This document shows, in pieces, positions 22,990 through 35,935 of a DNA stretch of 64,000 nucleotides (the stretch's first letter is position 1; the number at the start of each line of letters is the position of its first letter). A program made the position numbers and the translations under genes. The stretch comes from Plazaster borealis (lineage: Eukaryota; Echinodermata; Asteroidea; Forcipulatida; Labidiasteridae). Location: the NCBI GenBank assembly GCA_021014325.1, contig CM037467.1, positions 5,332,001-5,396,000 of the forward strand, read 5' to 3'. The notes beneath the pieces were generated by a model. That model saw only the letters and a program-made list of their open reading frames with translations, was not told the origin of the DNA and did no database searches.

Positions 22990-24140
22990 ATCCAGACAAT
23001 CTGTGTGAGTCACAAAAGTTGAGTCGGGGTCCTCAGTGTCAAGTCTGATTTCAAATCCCAAGTCATTTGGGTTGAGTCCGAGTCCAAGTCATAACTCACA
23101 AAGGTTGAGGCAGAGTCAAAGTCACTGAAGTTTATAAATTAAAAAAAACAAACAAACAAACAAACAAACAAACAAACAAATGAAAGACGTTAACGTTTTA
23201 CATGCAAGTTTAACATTTAATGGGGAAAAATGTGGCTTTAACTTCTCATCAACTGTTACAAATTAGGTCCCCTTATGAAGACTAGCAGGAGGCTGGTTGA
23301 ATTGTTTAATGAAGCCCTGAAGCTCACAACTCTAGTACAGTAGTAGCCATTCAAAGGGGACATTTCACTATTCACTGTTTTGTAGGAATTTAAGTAGTTA
23401 ACATTTTGCTGTTAAGTCTCGAGTCACAAATATTGAGTTGAGTCCCAATTCCAAGTCCAGATGGTCGAGTCAGCGTCACTGTCCATCATCATTGTCCATC
23501 ATGACTTGAGTCCCAGTACGAGTCATCAGAAATGTGACTCAAGTTGGACTTGAATCCAAGTCCAAGTTATACAACACTACTGTATAGCCTTAGCAGTACA
23601 TGCTGTATTTAGACATAGCCAGTTGGCACACATCAACTGTAAGGCTTTGCCACATGAGGCATTTTTTACAGGCAACTTGGAAGCAGTCAACTGCACTGCG
23701 TGTGCACTTTGTTAGCACATAACACTTTTTTTTCTTTAAAAAGTTTCATGGCATCAAGAAAATTGAGACAAAATTGAAATGAGAATGTTTTTGTTTTCTA
23801 CATTGTCAGGAACTATTTGGTTGGAAATTGCTGTGAGTGAGGTGGCCCTACATAAGCTTTGAGTTATAACCATTTGGATAGATCATTGGGCTTTAGAAGG
23901 AGGCTTGTTGAAATGTTAATGAAACCCTGAAGCTCACAACTCTAGTACAGAAGTAGCCGGTCAAAAGGGACATTTCACTATTCACTCATTTCAATTGTTT
24001 ACAAGAGAGCAATAAAACAAATGTTGTTATTTAGTCCTGAGTCACAAACATTGATCGAGTCTGAGTCACTTACCATTTGTGTCTCAAATCCGGGTCATAC
24101 AAAATTGTGACTCGAGTCTGAGTCATACAACACTGGGGCA
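22990..24140 (+). repeat. Degenerate GAGTC-rich repeat region with an internal duplication
   Basis: GAGTC, AAGTC and GAGTCACAAA words recur irregularly from 22990 to 23580 and again from 24035 to 24135. Two copies of a roughly 95-bp unit, with CCTGAAGCTCACAACTCTAG and GGGACATTTCACTATTCACT, lie at about 23277-23375 and 23895-23990. Confidence 0.6.
23141..23180 (+). repeat. (AAAC)n microsatellite
   Basis: Nine or more AAAC units in a row after an A-rich start. Confidence 0.9.
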
Positions 24141-24499
24141 GCATTAACTACAGTTGTACAAAGAGCTTGTTTTAGAGCTCCAACCATTCCGTGCTTTTGA
24201 GTCAGTCCAAATTAAACAAAGATCAAGGAACTGTCATGAAAAAATAAAATAAAAGTAAGGCCCAAAGAAAAAGGTGAACAGTTTGAAAAAGGTTGGTCCA
24301 AAACATTATGTCCTAGTACACACACCCTATAAAATTGTATAATTACTTTTAACTTGTGTTCCTTTTGCATTTTTTGTTGAATACTTTTTAATTTTTCTTG
24401 CATTAATTATCTTTTGACAGTAGCAATCTAAATTCCTCTTGCATTTTTTTTTATTATTATTTTTTTACAACTGGCCTTATTCAATAAGGCCAATTTATA

Positions 24500-24891
24500 C
24501 AGGTCTCAAAATTGTGGGGAAAATCCACAAGACTGCAGGGCTTGTAGTTCCAAATATTTACTAGACCAGATTTTTTTTTTGACAAGACTAAAATCAAAAT
24601 CAGAAAACATTTGTTACAGTTGACATTACATAAACTTGATTTTTTGTAAACAGTCACAAAGAGTAGATTGCTCTTATTGTCTAATGAGTATTAAGCACAC
24701 TTCAAGCTTTGATACTCAATAGAATTGAACTATTTATCAGACTAAATTTTTTAAAGATATTCCATGGTGAAGTGTTAAAATTATCCAATTGAAAAACACA
24801 AGACTGTCGTACTTGTCCAGTCTTGAGTTTACTGGCCTGCACTAAAATCACTGACCTCAGGCCTGCAGTCCAGTGTCAAATTCAAGCCCTG
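24500..24891. mobile_element. MITE3 copy, diverged ends
   Basis: It has the same layout as the 43-kb copy: AAAATCCACAAGACTGCAGG on the left and CTTGAGTTTACTGGCC, then AAATTCAAGCCCTG, on the right. Left end CAGGTCTCAAAATT has a few substitutions. Confidence 0.72.
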
Positions 24892-25009
24892 ATATTATAT
24901 AATTATTGATGTAATTTTCTTGTTACACTTTTTACCTCTTCGCAGTTTTACTGTGGTTGTAACTTTTATTGCTTTATCAAATCTTTTAATGATTGGTTTT
25001 TGTTAATTT

Positions 25010-25275
25010 AATGCTGATTTATAGGCTGAATCATAAAGAAAGATCAAATAAAAGTCACATGTGCAGTGTCTACTTGCTTAGAAAACAGCAAATAAATGTC
25101 GCGGTATTATCCCAAGAACGTCGAATGCATCCATGTTTAGCGAGGTGACAGTGGGTACCAGGGAATCCTTTCTCAAAATAGTTAGTACTATCAACAGCTG
25201 CAGTGCTTCTCACCAAGTAACTTTGTACGGTCATTAATTTGTGGAGTATTTACCAATATATGACCCTACCTTTAA
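25010..25275. mobile_element. MITE2 copy, damaged left end
   Basis: It shares AATGCTGATTTATAGGC, GAAAACAGCAA, ATGTCGCG and the intact right end ATATGACCCTACCTTTAAA with the 20.6-kb copy. The left terminal sequence is lost. Confidence 0.65.
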
Positions 25276-28139
25276 ATCAATTAAATAAGAAATTAATGAA
25301 AAGGTGAATAACACCTTATTTCCGTTTCACAGAGATTCAATGTTACTATCAATAGAGCTTTAGAAACATTTCTACTTTTTAACTTGTCAGATCATGACAA
25401 ATCCATTGCATTTCAATCAAAAGTAGGCCCTGCACGTATCGCACAATGGAGGCAATAAAGAAACAGATCTTTTAAAACAACATCTGACATCCTTGGGTAG
25501 TTCATTTCATTGACTCCATGTCTTTGCCATCCGCCAGTATTTCTGGGTCGTTGTGAGGCAATATAAGCAGAGTATCTGGGCCACGATTGCCGTGGAGGTC
25601 TTAATGCTACCAAAAGACTGCACCACTTTCAATCAATAATGAAACACCTTGATCTAAGTATAGAGTATATACCTTTTGAAACACTTGGAAGAAATTGTCA
25701 ATGGCACGCCTCTTGTCTTAATTCACCCTGCTGGAATTGGAAGCAATGACGTGCAGTTGCTGCATGTGTAATTGATAGGGTGTGCATCATCACTGCCTAT
25801 GGAAATACTGGCCCAACATCATCAGCTATGGACCAAGCTGCCGTCTGCATCAAGCTTTCCCTCTTTATTTGTTAACAAATGTTACTTCTGGTTACTTTAT
25901 AATGTTAAAGCATTAATTGATTGATTAATTAATCTTTGATTGGTAATCATCGCAAAAAGAAAGAATAACTAACTCTGGAAGCTCACTCATGCTAAAAATG
26001 AAACAAGTCCTAATTCCTCAGAAAAATGTACGTCTGAAATATTGTCAAAATTTAAAAAATAGCATTTTTTAGGTCTGTCACATTTCCAGGTCCATGAGGA
26101 AACACATTCTCTCGGTCCCAGCCGCTCATCCAAGGTGCTGGGATGGGCTGACCTATTGTCATGCACATTGGAACATTCCCCCTTACAACCCCCGGTCAAC
26201 TCTTCCTGTTTACGAAAGATTTGACTATCATTAATAATGTATTGTGTAAATCCTAATTATTGTCATTCTTTGCCTTGTTTTAAAAACAGGACTTGATCGC
26301 AATATTCTTCTTACAACTTTGGTTTATAAAAAGATAGTTTATATCATCCATGGAGCCTCCATGCATTATCATCTGTGTTTATGTTGTTAATTGCGCCAAT
26401 CAGAAAACCATCATTCCCATCATGCATTACTACATCCTGAACAAGAATTTGTACAAGCATCAGACCATCCCAGCAGTCTTGGATGAGACCAGTGGGTTGA
26501 GTGAATGAAACTCAGTGGTACACATAGGATTTACCTGTGAAAGGGGTTAAGAAGAAAAGTTATTTTTTTCTTTTTCTTTTTTTCTTTTTTTGGGGGGAGA
26601 TGTTAATGTTATGTTGACATTAGATGTATTGTCCAATGCTCTTCCCCCCACCTCCAATATAAACAATACTTTAAACACGTTCCTTTTACTACTAATGTTT
26701 TTTCTTCTTCTTCCTATCTATCTGTAGCCTTAAAAAATAAAGAAAGAAATTTGCAAGCCTGTGGGTGAGGGAGAGAGAGTAGAATCCCTTTATGGAAATC
26801 ACTTTAATTTTCAACTTCCGACCTAAAACTGGTGTTTTTATGATGGTTTATAAAGAACATTAGACAAATTATTGGTTTCTTCACATTTCGATTATAGGAT
26901 AGTATTTCTAAAAGCCTTCGAGACAGACCCTGCTAGGGTTGAAGAGTAAGATCATTAAAACAAATTTGCATTTTATACCACAAGTCATTTTGGTTGGTAA
27001 GCAGCTTCCAACAGCTAAGTCCATTTGCCGTTTTCTTTTTCAATATACAAACATGTCATTCGTCAAAATTAGTTCAGCTAATTTTGTTAATTTGAAAACT
27101 CAGGCTATGCAGTTTTAATTTAACCTGACATTTCTTTAGAAACAATGTCCCCTCCATCCGATTTAAACTATTTAAAAAATGATCTTCAAATCCACAGATT
27201 TCATGATAGAGAATGAGAGAGAAAGATGAAATAAATTGAAGCAATAGAATAATAATTCACTTTCCATCTTTCAGTCAAAAGAAATTTCTTTAGAAATGAT
27301 GTACGCCCTTTTATAAGAAAAGATCATTTTACGCATCTTCAAAAAAGTCTTTATGATACAGAGGAAGAGAGATGAGTGTTTGAGGCATTTTGTGGCAGCA
27401 ACCGAGCTCTGACCTTAACCTCTCTTCCAGAAGGACAAGGATTTGATTAAGTGATTAGAACTGAGTCGGCCATTACATAAATCTTGAGCTCGTCAGCAAT
27501 CTGGCCAACTCACAGCCAGATATCACCCCCCCCCCCTCCCTCCCTAACAAGATTCATGATTAGTGCATGTGCGTAAATCGAGGAATTAATGCGCATTATT
27601 TAAGCCGAGTGAGTATACACACGACATTAAATTTATATAAACCAAAAGACCACCCCCCTGAAAATACTACGTTGTATGATCAATAAGGCATTGATTCTTT
27701 GAGTTGTAATATAGAAATCCAAAAATCTGAAATTTATGGCATTAAGGATTAATTTGACTGAGTGGTTTGTATCTACTCTAACCAAGCATCAGTGGCTGAA
27801 CATTTTGTATCCGCTGCAGTCATTATTCATTTAAAGAAGGGTCAATCTTCAAATAGATGTCTGCAAAAAACAAACCATAACATCTGAAAGCACTCAAATT
27901 TAGTTTTACAATATTAAATAAGCTATTCTGTAAACACCCAACATGAAAATGATCTTTGCATTTGAAGGGAGCAAACAAAGAAGCCGTGTATAATTTATTG
28001 TTAAAATCAATCACTGTATTCCACACCTATCCTTGGCATTGAGGGCAGAGCACATCTCCAACATCATCAACAATATCTTAAACACCCATATCTTAATCTT
28101 TGCAAATTAGTTACATTTCAATAATTCAAGTCTATTTCC
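25276..28139. other. Intronic, nothing recognised
   Basis: Mostly unique. It contains pyrimidine runs near 26560-26590 and a C run near 27527. An open frame on the minus strand at 25413-25613 has no features I recognise. Confidence 0.5.
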
Positions 28140-28530
28140 AGGGATATCTTGTGAGCGAATACCATGGCGACTGCACAGACGTTAAACTGTGAGCATCTGA
28201 TTAGACCATAAGAGGTCTGATTAGCAGAATACCTACGTAATACCATGTAACTCCACTGACGTCACTAAACGCACAAGAAAAAGTGCCGCACTGAGCAAAC
28301 ACAGCAGCCGACAAATATAATTAATGTCTGCGCACTCCATCGGGTAGACTGGTTGCCGGCAGCTATGTAACCGGTCAGCGACTCAGAGATTTCTCTTTAG
28401 TACGGCAACCGGGATAAAAATAGCTCCTGGAACTGCAGCGCCACCGAGATTGCATTATATGCATGGCCGGTATACGAAGTGCGATGTAAAACATAATAAG
28501 TGTATGGGGATTTCATACAGCAATGGGACT
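28140..28530. promoter_or_regulatory. GC-richer unique patch, candidate intronic regulatory module
   Basis: This block stands out from the AT-rich intron. It contains a CRE core (CTGACGTCAC near 28256), several CCGG words and GGGATAAAAATAGC near 28411-28424, which is close to a MEF2 or TATA-like site. No open frame longer than about 30 codons with a usable donor was seen on either strand. It could be an enhancer or an old, diverged repeat. Confidence 0.22.
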
Positions 28531-29397
28531 GCAGCTAGATGAATGGGAAACCTAACAGTTCATGGCTCTAATATGAGTTCAATCAAATACACTTACAGTG
28601 ATTACTTGCTTTGTTTCATTTGGGGGAACGTGTCCATTTGAACATGACAATGAAAAGTGTTTTGCCTGCTGCTACACTACAGCAGTCCCAATGGCACTCT
28701 GTTCACAACTATGCCAAAATGAACTTAAATAGCTTAAAACTCTCCATTAATCGTTTACATTGTACTGGCTGATGTAGTGATTGTGACGTCATTATGAAGC
28801 TGTGCTTTTATGAACAATAGGTTGAGCAATAATTGGCAATGGGCTCTTCATAAATTAATGTTGTCTGTTTGTAGGAGCAACCACACTTTCCAAATTACTA
28901 TTTTAGTGAAAAGATTCAGGAATGAGGTTTGAAGAATGTGGGCAATTCTGAAAAATGGCTTGCAGGCCTGGGTTTCCCCTTAATATATAGACCCAAAAAA
29001 ATTCAGGTGTTACAACTGACCCTGTGCATCAGCAGAAATATAAAACTACAGGTTTGGACACAATGTAGACTATTGATTTCTCCACGTGATGATCGCTTTA
29101 CTCCTTTCAAACAAATGTAAAGGCTCAAGGAGGTTTTCAGAAAATCCTGAAATCTAGAAAAATCCTGAGAAATCACATCCCTGAAGATTGAACAAGCTGC
29201 ATCCAGTTTTTAATTTTTGCTGCCAGTAATGGAAAGGGGATTGTTAACTATTGGTAATGTTCACTGGTGTATGTGGTGTGTTAGCTACACAGAGTAGAAT
29301 GTAGAGTTAATTATATGGCAGCCTCACTTTCAAATCAACCATTAATAAGGCTAAACCAATCACTGAGATGAGTTTCATAAAGTAGGTATTACAGAAG

Positions 29398-29620
29398 TAA
29401 TAATAATAATAATAGTGGCTTCTTATATAGCTCTCAAATCAGTCACTCAGTGACGCTCATGGCGCTCCAACATTCAGTATTTTTCCTACAAGGTATGTGG
29501 AGCTATGTTTTTGAAGTCTGAGACCTTTTTCCTTTACATAGCACCATGTAATGGTTTACACAGGCTGTGGCGCAATATGCAGCAAATCAAACCAGTAACA
29601 CCGGGGCAAACCCCTTCTTA
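29398..29620 (-). mobile_element. SINE-B copy, tail half
   Basis: It matches the left half of the 39.9-kb SINE: a TAATAATAATAAT run, CTTATATAGCTCTC, CAGTATTTTTCCTACAAGGT and TGTGGCGCAATATGCAGC. It stops before the central domain, as expected for a 5'-truncated SINE. Confidence 0.78.
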
Positions 29621-30814
29621 TTTAAGTAGGAAAGGTATCCAATGACCTTTAACCCTTTAACACCAGAGGCCATGTTGAGATGCACAATATTCAAGGACAC
29701 TTGATCCGGGCCCTCTAAACACACATGGGTGTGTGTTTGTGTGTGGATGCGGTTGACGTGGCAACCGTCTCAGTACAGTGGATGACGTGTGACTTGTTCA
29801 CAGGGTTCTTTGTGTAGTGTGCACTATGCATGCACTCAGGGTGTCACAATTAAGTTCAACTTTTGAATAAATCAAATCTGAAATGCAACAAAGATGGCCA
29901 CAAATGACATCATTCTTTCCACTGTGCACCCACCATGTTGTGATGTTTTTTACCAGAATTATTTGTCCATTCATAGCTGTCATAATGTCAGGTTTCTGTA
30001 CAATTTACAACCATTCAGCTATAGAGCCATGAAATCCTTACAGTTATTTATACAGCTATCGGGATTTGTTGAATCAACTTCTTTGTCTCTTCTTTTCTTT
30101 ATTTGCAATCAAAGAATGCAGCTCATACTGTCCTGACAATTGATAATGTTATCTGATTAGTGAGACTTTTCCTTTCTTTTTATAGTAAACTCATCAAGAT
30201 TGTTGTCTAATTCTATTCTCCGTCCGAAGAAACATCTTCCTTTTCTAAGAGGGATTGCTATTATGAAGTGTTTCTTTCAGTGATAAAAAAATTACAAAAA
30301 CACATTGCTGGACTGAACAAATTGTAAAGAACACAATTTAATTTGTCTTCAGGTGTGTACATTTGTAGAGGAGAAATATCCCATGACTTGATGAGAATAA
30401 GAGTTGTGTAAGATGGAGACGTCATTGTGTTGTTTCAGGCCTACTTGCAAAGTTACAGCAATTCAGTACTGTGCATTTAGCTTTAATTATAAAGTCACTG
30501 TTCTGGAAAATATACAAAATCAATTCTTGGGACAAATTTGTCTTTTCCCACATCTGTTTTAATTAACTATTTAAATCAGGTAAGATAAATTTATAGATGT
30601 GTTATTTTTCGGAACACCCATATTGTCACCCTTTTCACAAAATGATGAAATCCGTCCTACAACCCATGTTTTGAGAAAATCACGTTTGAAGTTGAGCTAC
30701 TTTTGAAACTGCTAACAATTTTTTTCTTCATTATTTAACTAATCAAATAAAGCCGACTTACTTCAATCATACAAAAGTGTCAATAACTTTTCTTTTTGGA
30801 ACTGTTTTATTGAG

Positions 30815-30984
30815 CATGGGTTTTCCCTGGAAAATTCTCTGGGATTTTCCTCCCACATCTAAACTGAAACTTCCTTCTTTGTCTTCTCTCGATGTTTTTT
30901 GGCTAGTAGGCCCTACAGTGATTAAGTTCGCTTTTTTGAGAGTCCTTGGCTTCACAGCCAGAATAAATGAAATGAAATGAAATG
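30815..30984 (+). mobile_element. SINE-A copy, body and tail only
   Basis: This starts at CATGGGTTTTCCCTGG, lacks the tRNA-like head and ends in four AATGA units. 5' truncation is the usual result of target-primed reverse transcription. Confidence 0.8.
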
Positions 30985-33900
30985 AGTTATTAATATCTAA
31001 ACTTATTTGGCACTTAGTGAAAATGAACAAACCTGCCTTCAGAGCTCTGTATACAAAACAACTCTTGCATACTGGGATTTATCACTTCGTAAAAAAGCTA
31101 AACTTATAAAGGTCACATTTTTCACCACTTGATGAAATCACAAAAGTCATACTCCGTTTGTTTGGCTCCGTGCCTGCACTACGTAATTCAACGAATAGAG
31201 TGGTGATTCCCAGGACTCTCCACTTCGTGAAAACACAAATAACGGCAAAACGAGTGATTCACCCGAGAGATATAAAGTAACACTTGGCAAATCTTGTACT
31301 TGATCATCTTTACTCCTTATTCTTCATTGACTTATTACTTTTAAACAATTTCGGGGGAAAATTAGTGGCATAAACGTATTTTTAATCTCCTATGGCTTTA
31401 TTCTGTACACCAATGTGTGACAAGCAAGTCCACTCTGAGCTTTCCGAGTCCTGTGGAAAACAGGGACAACAGAAGAAGAATAAAATGTGTGACCATGATT
31501 GTGAGCATAATCACGCAGTTCATGATTTCTACAACTCTTAAATGATTGCCTGCATGCTAAACTGGCCCGAGTGCATGGTAGAAAACATAAGCCCAGTTAG
31601 AAAACTTAATCACATTAAGGGCATTATGACATCAATTCTAGTTGCACTCATCATAAAATACAAAAATATCTTGCGATTGAATGAGTCATGGTGAAGTCAC
31701 AAAGCCTAAACCAAAAGACAAAAGACCCATCCCTACATGAATGTGACACAGTTCACCTAGAGACTCATTCTGACTGGCAATGATTATCACTTTCCTTCAG
31801 CACAAAAACAAAGACAGGCTATCTCTGGAGTACTCCAGTATTGAATTAAACAGCCCGATGCGCACACACACACGCCTAGCATGGGATCCTCAACTTATTT
31901 TGCAGCCTACTACACATTGATTTCCAATATGAATGGACTCACCAGCCCTGCAGCCATCATGCGTTATTTATTGGTGGCCGCGATAAAAAAAGCCAGGTGA
32001 CATGTGCACACGGCGTGTTGAATTTCCCCCTGTGTGGAGACTTGAATAAAACAAAATTAGCAAATGTTACACATACAAGAAACATGTCGATGTACAGGCT
32101 TTTTCTGTGACCAACCATCAATATGTATAACAGTTCATAAGGAGTGGAGGTTTTTTCTCTCTTGGAATCCCCTTCCTTCAATTTTACCGTGCTGCCCTTA
32201 AGCAAACATTAGCATTTTGAAACTGTGCGGATAATTTAATTTGGCAGACACCATTGTCATCATTTGCAAAGCTAAAAACTGTTGGGTTGCTGTACTCCAG
32301 AGTTGGCCAAGTGTACAGTCTGCTCACTCACATACTAATTAGTACCATTTAGATTCTGCAATTTGGGTGTTGTTTTTGAATGAATGACACTGTGAAGATA
32401 TTGTAACAGCTTAAGGAATCATTCTTCCCATTTTAAATTCAACAGAAAAACCCGGCAAAAACAAACATTTTGTATTTCATTTCTGATGAATGAATACTTC
32501 TTAAAAAACACAGTTTAAGAATTTGTTTTTCTCTGTCTTTTACATTCATTCCTTCCTGATAAAATAAACTATTTCTTCCACTAACAGCACAAGTTTATGT
32601 TTGCTTCTATAAATTATTTTGGGGGGAGGGGGAGTGGCGGGAAGTGTTATTTGATCCTCTTTTTGTTTGTATATTTATTAAATTGTGCATCCACAGTGTT
32701 CTCTATGTCTTTAACTACTTATGTCTTGTTTCTAATTATTCGTAGGTTATTTATGCAAGCTACATGTACCGAGCAACAGCATAATAATTTTGCAGCACCT
32801 GCCATATAGTTTATTTTCATCCAGTTCTTGATTTTGTCCTCATTTGTAAAAAGTTTTTAAAAATTGTTCATGCACTCATAGTCAGGGATGAGATTGTACG
32901 CAAATGAAAAATCCAGAAAATTTGATAAAAGTTCCCTCTGTGTGGAGATAAAACCAATAGAATTGCACAATGTTAAATTGCAGAGGTTTACAGACTCTCT
33001 ACATCATTTCAAATAGCTGGTCTAGTCGTAACAAATCTCTGTGATGCCAATATCGCCACTTTCAATAAAATCTTAAGTTGCGGGGAGACCAATGAAAAAT
33101 CCTGAAATCAGGAAATATCTTGATAAAATCACATGCCTGTTTTGTGTGCCTCTCTAACTCTGTCTTAATAGTGTTTTCTTGTTAGTTAGTCGCTGTTACA
33201 TCACTGTTTTCTGTTTACCTTGATGTTTTTTGTGTTTTTAGTGCTCTTTTCATGTAACAGTTTATGATGTTTGTCTAGGTCAAATAAATAACACCCCCAA
33301 AAAGTGTATGTCGAAAAAGAATAACGTACTTAGACAACAAGCTTTCTGGATGTTTGTGGTGAATTTTGAACTGTTCTTCTCATGAAATCAAATGGCTTGA
33401 AACCTTGGGGGAAATGTCAATGCTTCAGGTAAGATGAACCAGCTAGACTCTCCCCTACAATATAGCTCAAGTACCGTATATCAGGAGGTTAATTGGACCG
33501 GCACGACAAAAGAAAACTGGAAAAAACCCTTATGGTTATTTGAAAGGTTCATAAATAACACATGAAGATCTGATGAGAACAGCCATTGATCTTATTTCTC
33601 CTCACAGCTTTAAGATTCCCAAGAGAATCCTTGGACATGTTGGTACATAGTAGGCCCCTACTCAATTTTACTGAGGACCAATTAACCATGCAAGAGCTCC
33701 CAACAAGGACAGTGACTGGTTGACTTCCCGCCTCGTTCATATTTCAGATCTGGAATTTCCCTCGATACTTTTTAAATATTTGATGCTGGCCATTAATTAT
33801 TTGTCCATCTTGTGAAACAGTGAAACAGACACATGTAGCTCATAAGCAGTAAACAGCAGTAGGGCGTTTTATGAGTCCCTATTGTTGTGATTTGTCCCTT

Positions 33901-34845
33901 CATTGTTTCTGTACACATAATGGGCCCCCTTAGTCTCTCTTTTAACGAAGTAAGACAATTTTTATTGTTTGTATTTTTCTTAAAGATTATTCTTATCAAA
34001 TGACATTTCATAGTGTGTTTCTATTGTCTATGTACACATGCTGGGACCCATGGGAGACCAGTGGTTACCACTGAATAAACCACCTAGATAAGATAATAAA
34101 TAAATTAATGAATTAACAGCAACAACTGATGTCATGTTTTACATGAAGTGCTGCATCCAGGGTCTTTTATCTGGTTTGGGCATTCCCTGGGTTGTTAAGT
34201 TTCATTCCCTGCATGTCCAATCCATACTCAATCAATTTTTGGCTCTTCTAGTTGTCCTCTTCAGTGACCATGTTTTGGGGGGGTTTAAGATTATTTTCTT
34301 TGTTGCAATATTATTATTTTTTTATTAATAAAAAATCTGCTTAATAGTTGTACAATTTTTAAACATTGTTCAGCTTTCTACAATCGATCTGTTTATCGAA
34401 TGAACCATTAACACAATTTGTATGAATTTTTCCGTAAAGAAAGAGAAACGTTCATAAATTCTTTGTCGGGAATTCCAGTCAATGGTGCGTGGGCTGAAAT
34501 CTGATAGTCATGTCATCAAGTACATGTATGATGACACCTAGATTTCATTACCTCTACTGTAGCCTTACAAAGTTAATTAGCATAACTAATGAGCAAGCAT
34601 TAATTAGACAGCAACTAGCTGCAGTCAAGTGTCAGTCAGCTTCATACAGCAATGTTCACAATCATTATTTTCAAAAACATATTTTAGGGGAATCATTTTA
34701 ATGTAGACAATGAAAACATATGCTTATTTTCTACAACACCATGCTAAAAATAATAATCATGCTATCAGTCACCTTGACTTTGTTTTCCTTCGTCTTGATT
34801 GCTAAAGTAAACATTTGCTCCTTCATCGTAATCTCTGGTTATTGT
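30985..34845. other. Intronic, nothing recognised
   Basis: Nearly 4 kb without a repeat I can name and without a credible exon. A short (AC)n-like run lies near 31863. Confidence 0.5.
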
Positions 34846-35814
34846 GGCTGGTTTGTCTGTATGTATACTGGCCTAGACTCTCTTGCATAGGCAGGTTTGT
34901 CTGTATGTATACTGGCCTAGACTCTCTTGCATAGGCAGGTTTGTTTGTATGTATACTGGCCTAGACTCTCATGCATAGGCAGGTTTGTCTGTATGTATAC
35001 TGGCCTAGACTCTCTTGCATAGGCAGGTTTGTTTGTATGTATACTGGCCTAGACTCTCATGCATAGGCAGGTTTGTCTGTATGTATACTGGCCTAGACTC
35101 TCATGCATAGGCAGGTTTGTCTGTATGTATACTGGCCTAGACTCTCTTGCATAGGCAGGTTTGTCTGTATGTATACTGGCCTAGACTCTCTTGCATAGGA
35201 AGGATTGTCTGTATGTATACTGGCCTAGACTCTCATGCATAGGCAGGTTTGTTTGTATGTATACTGGCCTAGACTCTCTTGCATAGGCAGGTTTGTCTGT
35301 ATGTATACTGGCCTAGACTCTCTTGCATAGGCAGGTTTGTCTGTATGTATACTGGCCTGGACTCTCATGCATAGGCAGGTTTGTTTGTATGTATACTGGC
35401 CTGGACTCTCTTGCATAGGCAGGTTTGTTTGTATGTATACTGGCCTAGACTCTCATGCATAGGCAGGTTTGTCTGTATGTATACTGGCCTAGACTCTCTT
35501 GCATAGGCAGGTTTGTCTGTATGTATACTGGCCTAGACTCTCATGCATAGGCAGGTTTGTCTGTATGTATACTGGCCTAGACTCTCATGCATAGGCAGGT
35601 TTGTTTGTATGTATACTGGCCTAGACTCTCTTGCGTAGGCAGGTTTGTCTGTATGTATACTGGCCTAGACTCTCATGCTTAGGCCGGTGTCTGTATGTAT
35701 ACTGGCCTAGACTCTCATGCATAGGCAGGTTTGTCTGTATGTATACTGGCCTAGACTCTCATGCATAGGCAGGTTTGTCTGTATGTATACTGGCCTAGAC
35801 TCTCATGCATAGGC
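34846..35814 (+). repeat. 44-bp minisatellite, about 22 copies
   Basis: Unit GGCAGGTTTGTCTGTATGTA + TACTGGCCTAGACTCTCWTGCATA. Copies are nearly identical and differ mainly at two alternating sites (GTCTGT or GTTTGT; CTCTTGC or CTCATGC). One unit near 35683 is shortened. High identity suggests recent expansion. Confidence 0.92.
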
Positions 35815-35847
35815 TGCCATTTCTGATGGTAATGAAAATGTGCTCAT

Positions 35848-35935
35848 TTACACACAACTCTCAGCCAATGATTGGTCTTCCTTTAAACTCTGTGAGGGGG
35901 GTGTTTGAGCTCGTCAACTCACATTCCTTCTCAAA
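35848..35935. mobile_element. MITE7 fragment, inverse orientation
   Basis: ACACAACTCTCAGCCAATGA and GTGTTTGAGCTCGTCAACTC correspond, reversed, to the left half of the 18.7-kb copy. It directly follows the 44-bp minisatellite. Confidence 0.45.

Noticed and set aside
22642..23061. 139-codon open frame on the minus strand
   Set aside because: It crosses a MITE7 copy and the GAGTC-rich region; no domain, and composition is that of non-coding DNA.
35225..35416. Open frame with repeated YTYKQTCLCM-type residues
   Set aside because: It is produced by the 44-bp minisatellite; reading frame shifts every unit, so the coding appearance is accidental.
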